This document shows, one piece after another, positions 56,331 through 64,000 of a DNA stretch of 64,000 bases. The notes under the pieces were generated by a model. The model searched no databases and was not told the origin of the DNA. It saw only the letters and a program-made list of their open reading frames with translations. Each line of letters opens with the position of its first letter. Within the stretch, counting starts at the first letter, position 1. The translations under genes and the position numbers were made by a program. The DNA is from Streptomyces buecherae. GTDB taxonomy: Bacteria; Actinomycetota; Actinomycetes; Streptomycetales; Streptomycetaceae. The DNA is taken from the NCBI RefSeq assembly GCF_014295035.1, contig NZ_CP060404.1, positions 3,188,501-3,252,500 on the forward strand. The letters run 5' to 3'.

Positions 56331-57305
56331 TCACTTGCCGGGGCCGTGCTCCGCGATCGCCGCGAACTCCTCCACCGTCAGCGCCTCGCCGCGCGCCTGC
56401 GGCGACACCCCGGCGGCCACGAGCGCCGCCTCGGCGGCGGCGGCCGAGCCGGCCCACCCCGCGAGCGCGGCCCGCAGCGTCTTGCGGCGCTGCGCGAACG
56501 CGGCGTCCACGACCGCGAAGACCTCCGCCCGCGTGGCGCTGGTCTGCGGCGGCGCGGCACGGCGGACCAGCGAGACGAGGCCGGAGTCCACGTTCGGGGC
56601 GGGCCAGAAGACGTTGCGGCCGATCGCGCCGGCCCGCCTGACCTCCGCGTACCAGGCGGCCTTCACCGACGGCACCCCGTACACCTTGGAGCCGGGCGGC
56701 GCGGCGAGCCGGTCGGCCACCTCGGCCTGGACCATGACCAGCGTGCGCTCGATGCTGGGGAAGGTCGCGAGCATGTGCAGCAGGACGGGCACGGCGACGT
56801 TGTACGGCAGGTTGGCGACCAGGGCGGTGGGGGGCGGCCCGGGCAGTTCGGTGACGCGCATGGCGTCGGAGTGCACGAGCGCGAAGTGCTCGGCCCGCTC
56901 GGGCAGCCGGGCGGCCACGGTGCTGGGCAGCGCCGCGGCAAGCACGTCGTCGATCTCCACCGCCGTGACCCACTCGGCCGCTTCGAGCAGCGCGAGGGTG
57001 AGCGAGCCGAGCCCGGGGCCGACCTCGACGACCGTGTCGTCCGGCCGCACCTCGGCGGTGCGGATGATGCGGCGCACCGTGTTGGCGTCGATCACGAAGT
57101 TCTGGCCGCGCTGCTTGGTAGGGCGCACCCCGAGCGCCGCGGCCAGTTCGCGGACGTCGGCGGGCCCGAGCAGCGCGGCCGACGGCTCGGCGGCGGGCCC
57201 GGGGGGCGGGGCGGCCGGGCCGGGGCTGGCTGGGGAGCCGGAGGCGGCGGGTCCGGAGGGGGCGGGGTCGCCGGCGCGGTCATCGGCGTTAGGGGTGGAG
57301 CTCAC
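56331..57305 (-). CDS. rsmA: 16S rRNA (adenine-1518/1519-N6) dimethyltransferase
   Basis: RsmA/KsgA dimethylates two adenines near the 3' end of 16S rRNA in late 30S assembly. The 324-residue enzyme has [22 protein letters not shown], motif [18 protein letters not shown], motif [17 protein letters not shown] and the end [13 protein letters not shown]. About 50 N-terminal residues are Ala/Pro/Gly-rich and absent from other RsmA proteins, so a later start is possible. GTG start. Confidence 0.95.
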   Translation of the reverse strand: MSSTPNADDRAGDPAPSGPAASGSPASPGPAAPPPGPAAEPSAALLGPADVRELAAALGVRPTKQRGQNFVIDANTVRRIIRTAEVRPDDTVVEVGPGLGSLTLALLEAAEWVTAVEIDDVLAAALPSTVAARLPERAEHFALVHSDAMRVTELPGPPPTALVANLPYNVAVPVLLHMLATFPSIERTLVMVQAEVADRLAAPPGSKVYGVPSVKAAWYAEVRRAGAIGRNVFWPAPNVDSGLVSLVRRAAPPQTSATRAEVFAVVDAAFAQRRKTLRAALAGWAGSAAAAEAALVAAGVSPQARGEALTVEEFAAIAEHGPGK

Positions 57306-57452
57306 CGCTTGAGTTTACGGCCCACGCCACCAGCCCCCACCGCGCCCGCCCGCCCCCGGCGCCCCTCGCGCGCCCGCTTCCGCGCGCCCACCCGGCCCAC
57401 CGGGCCCCTGCGGGGCGACGTCCTTCCGGCCCCGGCCCGGCCGCTCTCGGTA

Positions 57453-57500
57453 ACCCGCTCTCAGCGATCCGCTCTCAGCAGTCCGCTCTCAGCAACGTCT
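57453..57500. repeat. Short direct repeats at the tatD 3' end
   Basis: CCGCTCTCAGC recurs three times at about 14-15 bp spacing, and a further CTCAG overlaps the last tatD codons. Confidence 0.7.
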
Positions 57501-58456
57501 CAGTAGCCGAAGGCGCGCGCCGTGTTCGCGGCCACGGCCGTCGCCAACTCGTCCTCGCCGATGCCGCGCACGTCGGCCATGGCTCGCAGGGTCAGCGGGA
57601 TCAGGTACGGGGCGTTGGGGCGGCCTCGGTAGGGCATCGGGGTCAGGAACGGGGCGTCCGTCTCGACCAGGACCCGGTCGAGCGGGGCGACGGCGAGCGC
57701 GTCGCGCAGCGGCTGGGCGTTCTTGAAGGTGACGTTCCCGGCGAAGGACAGGTAGTAGCCGTGCTCCGCGCAGACCTTCGCCATCGCGGCGTCGCCCGAG
57801 TAGCAGTGGAAGACGACCGTCTCGGGCGCGCCCTCCTCGTCCAGCACCCGCAGTACGTCGTCGTGGGCCTCGCGGTCGTGGATGACGAGCGCCTTGCCGT
57901 GCCGCTTGGCGATGTCGATGTGGCGGCGGAAGGACAGTTCCTGCGCGGCCATGCCCTCCGGGCCGGTGCGGAAGTAGTCGAGCCCCGTCTCGCCGACGCC
58001 GCGCACCTGCGGCAGCGCCGCCAGCGCGTCGATCTCCGCCAGGGCCTCGTCCAGCGCGGCATCACCGCCGGCCGGGCGCGCCGGGCGCGGCCGGCCGCCA
58101 CCCGTCTCGTTGCCCTCGGGGTCGCCGAGCACGATGCGCGGGGCCTCGTTCGGGTGCAGGGCCACGGTGGCCCACACGGCCTCGTGCGCGGCGGCCGTCT
58201 CGGCCGCCCAGCGCGAACCCGCCAGGTCACAGCCGACCTGGACGACCGTCGTCACGCCGACCGACGCGGCCTTGGCCAACGCCTCGTCCACCGTGCCCCG
58301 CTGCATGTCCAGGTGGGTGTGCGAGTCGGCCACCGCCACCCGCAGCGGCTCCGGCAGCGGCGGGGGCGCGTCCTTGGATCGGTCAGCGCTCCGCTTGCCG
58401 CCGCCCGGGGCGGCGGGAACGCCGCCGTTGGTGCTGGTGTGTGCCGTCTCCGCCAT
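57500..58456 (-). CDS. tatD: TatD-family metal-dependent DNase
   Basis: The 318-residue TIM-barrel hydrolase has ADSHTHLD (metal His pair), GVGETGLDYF (Glu), VIHDREAHDD (His), VFHCYSGD (His) and VLVETDAPFL (Asp). TatD proteins are 3'-5' exonucleases in DNA quality control, or D-aminoacyl-tRNA deacylase-like by fold. A 25-residue Gly/Pro/Arg-rich insert breaks the region after HPNEAPRIV. There is no Shine-Dalgarno; TACAAT lies 6 nt before the ATG, so the mRNA is probably leaderless. Confidence 0.94.
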   Translation of the reverse strand: MAETAHTSTNGGVPAAPGGGKRSADRSKDAPPPLPEPLRVAVADSHTHLDMQRGTVDEALAKAASVGVTTVVQVGCDLAGSRWAAETAAAHEAVWATVALHPNEAPRIVLGDPEGNETGGGRPRPARPAGGDAALDEALAEIDALAALPQVRGVGETGLDYFRTGPEGMAAQELSFRRHIDIAKRHGKALVIHDREAHDDVLRVLDEEGAPETVVFHCYSGDAAMAKVCAEHGYYLSFAGNVTFKNAQPLRDALAVAPLDRVLVETDAPFLTPMPYRGRPNAPYLIPLTLRAMADVRGIGEDELATAVAANTARAFGY

Positions 58457-58462
58457 GGTCGC

Positions 58463-58468
58463 GATTGT
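58463..58468 (-). promoter_or_regulatory. -10 box of a leaderless tatD transcript
   Basis: TACAAT on the minus strand ends 6 nt before the ATG, too close for a ribosome site. Confidence 0.55.
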
Positions 58469-58576
58469 AAGGAGCGCCCCACGCGGCCGACGGGTCGGCA
58501 TGGTCGGGGGCGGGCGGGGCGCGTGGGCACGGAGACACGGGACAGGGCGGGGCACGCCGCCGGCGCCCGCGCGGGC

Positions 58577-59038
58577 TCACTTGCGGTGGAACGGCCAGAG
58601 GTCCGCGAGGTGCCAGTGGTGGCCGCCGGCCGAACTCGCCGCGGCAGCCGTGGCCCGAGGGCCGGTGGTTCCCGCGTCCGGGGTGCGCTGGCCCGGCGTC
58701 CGCCCGTACGGCATGGCTCGCGAGGCCGAGGTGACCTGGCCCGACCGCATGATGCGCAGCACGTGCGCGCCGCAGTTGAGGCAGGTCGGCTGGGTGAGCG
58801 GCGAGGGCACCCGCTCGCCGCCGGCGTGGTAGCTCACGTACGCCTGCCCGAGGGCGTCCACGTGGTGCTCGATGTCGTACGCCTGCTCCCAACCGTGCCC
58901 GCAGTGCATGCAGGCGAACGCGTACGCCTCGTGCGCGGCCGGTGCGCCGGACGCGGCGTCGGACGGCGTGGCCTGCGCGCGGGCCAGCGCCTCGGGTATG
59001 GAATGGCTACCGCCGGGGGTTCCAGTGGTTTCGCTCAT
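58577..59038 (-). CDS. Zinc-ribbon-like small protein
   Basis: The 153-residue protein has two CxxC knuckles (FACMHCGHGWEQ and PTCLNCGAHVLRI) about 45 residues apart, forming one zinc ribbon. YDIEHHVDALGQAYVSYHAGGERVPSPLTQ lies between them. The C-terminus ends HHWHLADLWPFHRK, a His/Trp-rich tail. It is soluble, with no catalytic signature. GAGGAG precedes the ATG. The same strand carries tatD 120 bp further on. From memory such proteins are conserved in streptomycetes; their function is unknown. Confidence 0.78.
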   Translation of the reverse strand: MSETTGTPGGSHSIPEALARAQATPSDAASGAPAAHEAYAFACMHCGHGWEQAYDIEHHVDALGQAYVSYHAGGERVPSPLTQPTCLNCGAHVLRIMRSGQVTSASRAMPYGRTPGQRTPDAGTTGPRATAAAASSAGGHHWHLADLWPFHRK

Positions 59039-59726
59039 GGCAGCTCCTCTTGTCCGTGGGACAAGCCTTCCGGGATCGGGGATTTCCCCCCGCGTCCAGT
59101 GGACTCCCGTGAGCGTGCTCGCGCAGTAGGGGTTCCCAGTCCTTGGGGCACATTTGAATAGCCGGTGCCAAAGGCGCCGAATGCGCGGTCCAACCTTTGC
59201 CTTTCGCGGTGATCCCTTTACCTTCCACAGGGTTCCGGCCGGGACGCCCGAAGCGGAGGTGAACACGTTTTCGCAGCGTACGCGCTCGCCTTGGCAGTGG
59301 CGGCGCTCATACGAGCCCCTTCGGCGTCCCCTCTTCCGGGCCCGCGCCCGCTCGCACGCGGCCCGCCGCGCGACGGCCACGACAATTCCCCTCCTGGCCA
59401 CGCGTCACGCCCCACACAATTGCCACGCCGACAGACCCGCCCGGTCACGTCATTTCCCCATCGGCCTTCACCGGGGCGATTCCCAGAAATGCGGAGGAGC
59501 TTCTCCCATAAGCGGTCACGCAACCGAACTCGCCCGCAGAGAAACGGAAGGGCGGTCAACGCATTTACCGGTGCCCTACATTCGGGCATGCCGAGCATTC
59601 CTCGCCGACGACTCCCCGGTCACGCGCACCGGGGCGCACCGCGAGCGCGCCGTCCCCGCCAGGCGACCGCCGGCGCTCAGCCGGCGTCCCGGCCCGCGTG
59701 GCCAGCGCCCGGCCCGGACAGAACAG
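59039..59726. other. Long gene-free region
   Basis: 688 bases with lower GC and no convincing gene. A perfect hairpin CTTGTCC-GTG-GGACAAG (59049-59065) stands directly before the ribosome site of the zinc-ribbon gene. A 30-codon frame on the minus strand (59310 to 59218) has AAGGGG before its ATG but no recognisable product. A long 5' leader or a small RNA are possible uses. Confidence 0.5.
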
Positions 59727-60587
59727 CTAACCCGCGTTCTTCGCCGCCACCACCGCGTCGAACACCTCGCGCTTGGGCAGCCCGGTCTCGGCCGCCACCG
59801 CCGCGATGGCCTCCTTGCGCCGCTCCCCCGCCTCCTCCTCGCGGACCGCGACCCGGCGGGCCAGCTCGGCGGGGGTCAGGTCCTGCGGCCCGGGCTCGGG
59901 CGCGCCCTCGACGACGAGGGTGATCTCGCCCCGTACGTCGCCGGCGGCCCACGCGGCCAGCTCCGCCAGCGAGCCCCGCTTGACCTCCTCGTACGTCTTG
60001 GTCAGCTCCCGGCACACGGCCGCCCGCCGGTCGGCGCCGAACGCCTCGGCCATGGCCGACAGCGTCTCGGCCACCCGGTGCGGGGACTCGAAGTACACGA
60101 GCGTGCGGCGTTCGGCCGCGACCTCGCGCAGCCGGCTGAGCCGCTCGCCGGCCTTGCGCGGCGGGAACCCCTCGAAGCAGAAGCGGTCCACCGGCAGCCC
60201 GGAGACGGCGAGCGCGGTGAGCACGGCGGACGGGCCGGGCACGGCCGTGACGGTGATGTCGCGCTCGACGGCGGCGGCGACGAGGCGGTAGCCGGGGTCG
60301 GAGACCGACGGCATGCCGGCGTCGGTGACCAGCAACACCCGCGCGCCGCCCTCCAGCGCGGCCACCAGGTCCGGCGTGCGGGCCGACTCGTTGCCCTCGA
60401 AGTAGGAGACGACGCGCGCGGTCGGCCGCACGTCCAGGGCCTGGGTCAGCCGGCGCAGCCGTCGGGTGTCCTCGGCCGCGATCACCTCGGCCGCGACCAG
60501 CTCCGCCGCCAGCCTCGGCGGCGCGTCGGCCGGGTCGCCGATCGGGGTCCCTGCGAGTACGAGTGTTCCGCTCACCGTTCCAGTCAC
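59727..60587 (-). CDS. rsmI: 16S rRNA (cytidine-1402-2'-O)-methyltransferase
   Basis: RsmI methylates the ribose of C1402 in the decoding centre. The 286-residue tetrapyrrole-methylase-fold enzyme shows LVLAGTPIGDPADAPPRL, AAEDTRRLRRL, VLLVTDAGMPSVSDPGYRLV, PGPSAVLTALAVSGLP and FEGFPPRKAGERLSRL. These are all family hallmarks. GTG with GAGGATGG upstream. Divergent from pmt. Confidence 0.95.
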   Translation of the reverse strand: MTGTVSGTLVLAGTPIGDPADAPPRLAAELVAAEVIAAEDTRRLRRLTQALDVRPTARVVSYFEGNESARTPDLVAALEGGARVLLVTDAGMPSVSDPGYRLVAAAVERDITVTAVPGPSAVLTALAVSGLPVDRFCFEGFPPRKAGERLSRLREVAAERRTLVYFESPHRVAETLSAMAEAFGADRRAAVCRELTKTYEEVKRGSLAELAAWAAGDVRGEITLVVEGAPEPGPQDLTPAELARRVAVREEEAGERRKEAIAAVAAETGLPKREVFDAVVAAKNAG

Positions 60588-60720
60588 GGCCCCATCCTCC
60601 CAACCGGGCGGCCCGGCGCCGCCCGGGGCTGACCGGCCCGGGCCGCGATCCCCGGGGCTCCGCCCCCCGGCGGACACGACCGCGCAGCGCCGCCCCCGCG
60701 ACTGTCGACAGGCCGTTCCC

Positions 60721-60726
60721 TACGAT
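60721..60726 (+). promoter_or_regulatory. -10 box of a leaderless pmt transcript
   Basis: TACGAT lies 6 nt before the GTG. A palindrome CTGTCGACAG (60702-60711) sits where a -35 or operator would be. Confidence 0.45.
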
Positions 60727-60732
60727 GGCGCG

Positions 60733-62499
60733 GTGACGAGTGACACCGCGACCCACGCCCAGCGGGGCCAAGCCGCCGAACAGCAGCCGCTGCCCTGGCA
60801 GCTCAGGCTGCGCCGATTCGGTTACGCGGGCCGGGCGCGGACCGACGTCCGTGACCGGCTGGTGCCGCCCTTCCCCGAGCCCGGCACCCGGCTGTGGACG
60901 GCACTCGGCATCGGCCCGGTCCCGGCGCACCGGCTGGCTCACTGGTTGGGCTGGATCGGTCCGCTGCTGGTCGCGCTGTTCGCCGGACTGCTCAGGTTCT
61001 GGCGCCTCGGCAGCCCGAACGAGGTCATATTCGACGAGACGTACTACGCCAAGGACGCCTGGTCGCTGCTCCAGTACGGCTACGAGGGGACCTGGAGCAA
61101 GAACGCCAACGACCAGATCGTCGCCGACCCGCAGCGCATCCCGCTCAGCGACGCCCCGTCGTACGTCGTCCACCCGCCGGTCGGCAAGTGGGTCATCGCG
61201 CTGGGCGAACAGTTCTTCGGCCTGAACCCGTTCGGCTGGCGCTTCATGGTGGCGCTGCTCGGCACCCTGTCGGTGCTCATGCTGTGCCGCATCGGGCGGC
61301 GGCTGTTCCGCTCCACGGCCCTCGGCTGCCTGGCCGGCGGCCTGCTCGCGGTCGACGGGCTGCACTTCGTGATGAGCCGCACCGCGCTGCTCGACCTGGT
61401 GCTGATGTTCTTCATCCTGGCGGCGTTCGGCGCCCTGCTGGTCGACCGGGACCAGGCCCGGGCCCGGCTCGCGGCGGCGCTGCCCGTCGGCGCCGACGGC
61501 CTGGCCAGGCCGGACGCCACGGTCGCCGAACGGCTCGGCCTCGGCTGGCGGCCCTGGCGCGTTCTGGCGGGCGTGAGCCTGGGCCTCGCCTGCGGCACCA
61601 AGTGGAACGGGCTGTACGTGCTGGCCGCCTTCGGCCTGATGACGGTCGTCTGGGACGCGGGAGCCCGGCGCACCGCGGGCGCCTGGCACCCCTACCGCAC
61701 GGCCCTGCGCCGCGACGTGCCGTGGGCGTTCCTGGCCACGGTGCCGGTCGCGATCGCCACCTACGTCGCCTCGTGGGCCGGCTGGTTCGCCAACAGCGGC
61801 AGCCACAGCGAGGAGTTGGGCTGGCGGCACAGCGGCTATTTCCGGCACTGGGCCGAGACCGACGGCGGCCACTCGTCGGACGGCGCCTTCGCCTGGCTGC
61901 TCAACCCGCTGCGCAGCCTGTGGCACTACGAGAAGGAGGTCTACGACTTCCACGTGGGCCTCGACTCGCCCCACACGTACCAGTCCAACCCTTGGACCTG
62001 GCTGATCCAGTCGCGCCCCGTGTCCTACTTCTACGAGTCGCCGGAGCCCGGCACCGCCGGCTGCCCGTCCGACACCTCCGAGAAGTGCGCCCGCGAGGTC
62101 CTCGCACTCGGCACACCACTGCTGTGGTGGGCGGCCTGCTTCGCGCTCCTCTACCTCCTCTACCGCTGGGCCCTGCGCCGCGACTGGCGCGCGGGCGCCA
62201 TCCTGGGCGCCACGGCGGCCGGCCTGCTGCCCTGGTTCGCCTACCAGGACCGCACGATCTTCTCCTTCTACGCGGTCGTCTTCATCCCGTTCCTGTGCCT
62301 CGCGGTCGCCATGATGCTCGGCGCCATCATCGGCCCCCACGCCGCCACCGAACGCCGCCGCACCGTCGGCGCGGTCGGCGCGGGCGCGCTGGTCCTGCTG
62401 ATCGTGTGGAACTTCATTTACTTCTTCCCGATCTACACCGGGCAGGTGATTCCGCTGGAGGCGTGGCGGGATCGGATGTGGCTGGACACGTGGATCTAG
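60733..62499 (+). CDS. pmt: Protein O-mannosyltransferase
   Basis: Pmt transfers mannose from polyprenyl-phosphate-mannose to Ser/Thr of exported proteins at the membrane. The 588-residue GT39 enzyme has about 10 helices. The first external loop has the catalytic acidic pair in SPNEVIFDETYYAKDAWSLL, and the region HPPVGKWVIALGEQFFGLNPFGWR is typical. Later come GLACGTKWNGLY and YFYESPEPGTAGCP. In S. coelicolor this enzyme glycosylates PstS and the phiC31 phage receptor. GTG start without ribosome site. Confidence 0.95.
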   Translation: MTSDTATHAQRGQAAEQQPLPWQLRLRRFGYAGRARTDVRDRLVPPFPEPGTRLWTALGIGPVPAHRLAHWLGWIGPLLVALFAGLLRFWRLGSPNEVIFDETYYAKDAWSLLQYGYEGTWSKNANDQIVADPQRIPLSDAPSYVVHPPVGKWVIALGEQFFGLNPFGWRFMVALLGTLSVLMLCRIGRRLFRSTALGCLAGGLLAVDGLHFVMSRTALLDLVLMFFILAAFGALLVDRDQARARLAAALPVGADGLARPDATVAERLGLGWRPWRVLAGVSLGLACGTKWNGLYVLAAFGLMTVVWDAGARRTAGAWHPYRTALRRDVPWAFLATVPVAIATYVASWAGWFANSGSHSEELGWRHSGYFRHWAETDGGHSSDGAFAWLLNPLRSLWHYEKEVYDFHVGLDSPHTYQSNPWTWLIQSRPVSYFYESPEPGTAGCPSDTSEKCAREVLALGTPLLWWAACFALLYLLYRWALRRDWRAGAILGATAAGLLPWFAYQDRTIFSFYAVVFIPFLCLAVAMMLGAIIGPHAATERRRTVGAVGAGALVLLIVWNFIYFFPIYTGQVIPLEAWRDRMWLDTWI

Positions 62500-62549
62500 G
62501 CGGGCGCCGCTGGTGGGGGCCGCTGGCGCTGGGCGGGCGCGGGGGCGAT

Positions 62550-62651
62550 GGGAGGACTATGCCGGCTTTTCTGGGATTGGCCGATAGGTCGCGATCGGCG
62601 AAAGTTGCAGGAAACCGGGCTGTCGCCGGATAAACCCGCAGGTCAATTGCT
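62550..62651 (+). promoter_or_regulatory. Putative CRISPR leader
   Basis: About 100 bp of AT-richer sequence between the pmt end and the first repeat, ending in GGATAAACCCGCAGGTCAAT just before it. This resembles leaders of streptomycete I-E arrays. The degenerate repeat at the far end supports the direction. Confidence 0.55.
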
Positions 62652-62861
62652 CTGGTCCCCGCGCGTGCGGGGGTGGTCCCGGGCTGCGCGTGCGCGGGCA
62701 ACGCCTGGTCCTCTGGTCCCCGCGCGTGCGGGGGTGGCCCCCCGGTTCCATCCAGGTAGTCGGCGCGCACGGTCTGGTCCCCGCGCGTGCGGGGATGGTC
62801 CCGCGCGCGCCGGTCACAATCAACTGCTCAGGCTGGTCCCAGCGCGTGCGGGGGTGGCCCC
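62652..62861 (+). CRISPR. Short type I-E-like CRISPR array, 4 repeats and 3 spacers
   Basis: 29-nt repeats lie at 62652-62680, 62713-62741, 62774-62802 and 62833-62861. The core is CCCCGCGCGTGCGGGG, a hairpin like that of E. coli type I-E. Spacers are 32, 32 and 30 nt. Repeats 2 and 4 end in TGGCCCC rather than TGGTCCC, repeat 3 has one G-to-A change, and repeat 4 has a C-to-A change in the stem, as expected for the leader-distal end. No cas gene is in the window. Confidence 0.93.
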
Positions 62862-62937
62862 ATCGACGCCGGCCTCAACTACGACGAAGCGGCAGCGACG
62901 ACAGCCGGACCCCCGACAGAGTGTCAGTGGGATGGTC

Positions 62938-62943
62938 TACCGT
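62938..62943 (+). promoter_or_regulatory. Possible -10 of a leaderless transcript
   Basis: TACCGT lies exactly 7 nt before the ATG of the restriction gene; no ribosome site is present. Confidence 0.35.
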
Positions 62944-62950
62944 CCGACGC

Positions 62951-63946
62951 ATGGCCACCGACGCGCTTCCCATCAGGCCGGGTGACGTCCACACGCGCGA
63001 GGAGATCCAGCCCGTGCTGGGCGGCAGCCTGTACGGCGGCATCGTCCCGTCAGACGAGAAGGCCAACGTGCTGCTGTTCTCGTACGCGCGGGGCGGGGCC
63101 AGGTTCGGCTACCACGACGGCTGGCTGCGGGAGGAGGACGAACTCGGGCCGGTCTTCGAGTACACCGGCGCGGGCAGCGGCGACCAGGTCTTCGGCGGCC
63201 GGTACGGCAAGGGCAACTCGGCGATCCTCGGCCACGCCGACAGGGGGCGCACGCTGCACCTGTTCATCGCGGTGGGCACGGTGCCCGGCGGCCGGACCAA
63301 ACGACACCGCTACGTCGGGGCGTTCACGCTCGACGTAGCCGAACCGTACGTGGTGCGGCGGGCCCCGAACGCGCTCGGCGTACCCCGCAAGGCCCTCATC
63401 TTCCGGCTGCGCCCGATCGGGCCCTTCGAGCTGTTGGCCGACGACCGGATCCCGCCCGCCCAGAACACCGAGAGGGAACTGGTTCCCGCCGACGTCACCA
63501 CCAGCAAGATGGTCGAGCCGGAGCAGAACAAGAGCCAACAAGGGGAGCGGGCCGCCGTAGCCGCCACCGCCACCCGCCGACGCGAGGCCGAACTGAGCGA
63601 GGTCTTCGAGGCCCACCTCACGGCGCGGGGCCATGCGGTCGGCCGGTTCCAGATACGCCTCAAGGGCAAGACCTCCACCCTGCTCACCGACCTGTACGAC
63701 GCCACCGACCACGTGTTGTACGAGGTCAAGGGCAGCGCCAGGCGCGAGTCGGTGCGGATGGCGCTGGGTCAACTCCTGGACTACGGCCGTTACGTCCGCA
63801 CCGACGCCGAGCCGGACGTGCCGCCCGCCCTGGTCGTCCTGTTGCCCGGGTTGCCCGACGCGGACCTGGTGGAACTCCTCGCGGACCACGGAGTGGGCCT
63901 GATCCACCGCGTGGGTGAGACGGACGAGTTCGTCACGGCCACCTGA
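62951..63946 (+). CDS. Putative type IV restriction endonuclease: SRA-like reader plus PD-(D/E)XK nuclease
   Basis: The 331-residue protein seems to join two domains. Residues about 10-158 (YHDGWLREEDELGPVFEYTG ... GNSAILGHADRGRTLHLFIAVG ... HRYVGAFTL ... ALIFRLRPIG) match the pattern of SRA-like domains of the ScoMcrA type, which read modified bases. A charged linker follows (about 165-210). The C-terminal domain has VFEAHLTARGHAV, Asp247 in LLTDLYD, E258-V-K260 in LYEVKGSARRESVRMALGQLLDYGRY, and a final VVLLPG strand: the PD-(D/E)XK nuclease order. No methylase accompanies it, which fits modification-dependent cutting. It stands 89 bp after the CRISPR array. It is probably a complete, active enzyme; the base recognised is unknown. 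Confidence 0.8.
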   Translation: MATDALPIRPGDVHTREEIQPVLGGSLYGGIVPSDEKANVLLFSYARGGARFGYHDGWLREEDELGPVFEYTGAGSGDQVFGGRYGKGNSAILGHADRGRTLHLFIAVGTVPGGRTKRHRYVGAFTLDVAEPYVVRRAPNALGVPRKALIFRLRPIGPFELLADDRIPPAQNTERELVPADVTTSKMVEPEQNKSQQGERAAVAATATRRREAELSEVFEAHLTARGHAVGRFQIRLKGKTSTLLTDLYDATDHVLYEVKGSARRESVRMALGQLLDYGRYVRTDAEPDVPPALVVLLPGLPDADLVELLADHGVGLIHRVGETDEFVTAT

Positions 63947-64000
63947 CGGCTCCGGGCAACTGAGGGCGGGCAAGGGCCTACGAAGAGTGCCGGTAGAGTG

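Noticed and set aside
59218..59310. 30-codon frame with a good ribosome site
   Set aside because: Too short and without a recognisable product; mentioned in the gap entry but not called as a gene.
59039..59726. Cyclic di-AMP (ydaO) riboswitch with a lost rpf gene
   Set aside because: Such switches occur near cell-wall hydrolase genes in streptomycetes, but the conserved core could not be found and no hydrolase follows.
62557..62823. Minus-strand frame giving GTIPARAGTR- and PPHARGP-like repeats
   Set aside because: This is translation across the CRISPR repeats, a well-known false protein in databases.

Overview
The window is a stretch of very GC-rich actinobacterial chromosome, almost certainly from Streptomyces or a close relative. 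Third codon positions are nearly all G or C, GTG starts and 4-bp ATGA/GTGA stop-start overlaps are common, and several genes look leaderless. The order mfd ... glmU, prs, rplY, pth, ppc, desaturase/TetR, tam/tamR, galK-galE-galT, ABC-F, ispE, ksgA, tatD, rsmI, pmt matches, from memory, the conserved core region around SCO3109-SCO3154 of S. coelicolor. No insertion sequence, integrase or prophage is visible.

Layout. 1-8290: start of mfd, an orphan Phd/YefM antitoxin facing a DUF6247-like gene, a beta-hydroxyacid dehydrogenase, a small lipoprotein and an FtsX-type ABC exporter pair. 8752-14268: a DHA2-type MFS pump, a long coiled-coil protein and an acyl-CoA/AMP ligase. 14490-20776: a conflict-type locus with two zinc deaminase domains of different families (XOO_2897-like and YwqJ-like), SUKH-4, SUKH-1 (SMI1/KNR4) and SUKH-3 proteins, an Imm35-like domain and a lipoprotein. 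One large gene there is broken by a G6-to-G7 change. 20807-22774: a methyltransferase remnant and an orphan NarL-type histidine kinase. 23194-25937: tRNA-Gln, glmU, prs. 26192-30280: a SxxK serine hydrolase and LysR regulator, divergent from a penicillin-binding protein. 30573-34075: rplY, pth, a membrane protein and a secreted sialidase. 34229-39682: ppc, a desaturase-TetR operon behind a strong palindrome, and a Uma2-type nuclease. 39888-43377: VOC protein and tam divergent from tamR, a response regulator, and a GNAT. 43612-49120: galT-galE-galK divergent from a sodium/solute symporter with a small membrane partner. 49200-62499: a response regulator without the phospho-acceptor Asp, a PQQ-propeller membrane protein, ABC-F, ispE, ksgA, tatD, a zinc-ribbon protein, rsmI and pmt. 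62652-63946: a four-repeat type I-E-like CRISPR array without cas genes, followed by an SRA-like plus PD-(D/E)XK protein that looks like a modification-dependent (type IV) restriction enzyme.

Much of the window is housekeeping: UDP-GlcNAc and PRPP supply, ribosome assembly and rescue, isoprenoid synthesis, anaplerosis, the Leloir pathway and protein O-mannosylation. The places that merit attention are the deaminase/SUKH locus (14490-20776) and the defence corner at the right end (62550-63946). Two features recur across the window. One is simple repeats built on CGTACGGG-like words, found between genes and once inside the MFS gene. The other is a -10-like hexamer 6-8 nt before the start codon, suggesting leaderless transcripts.
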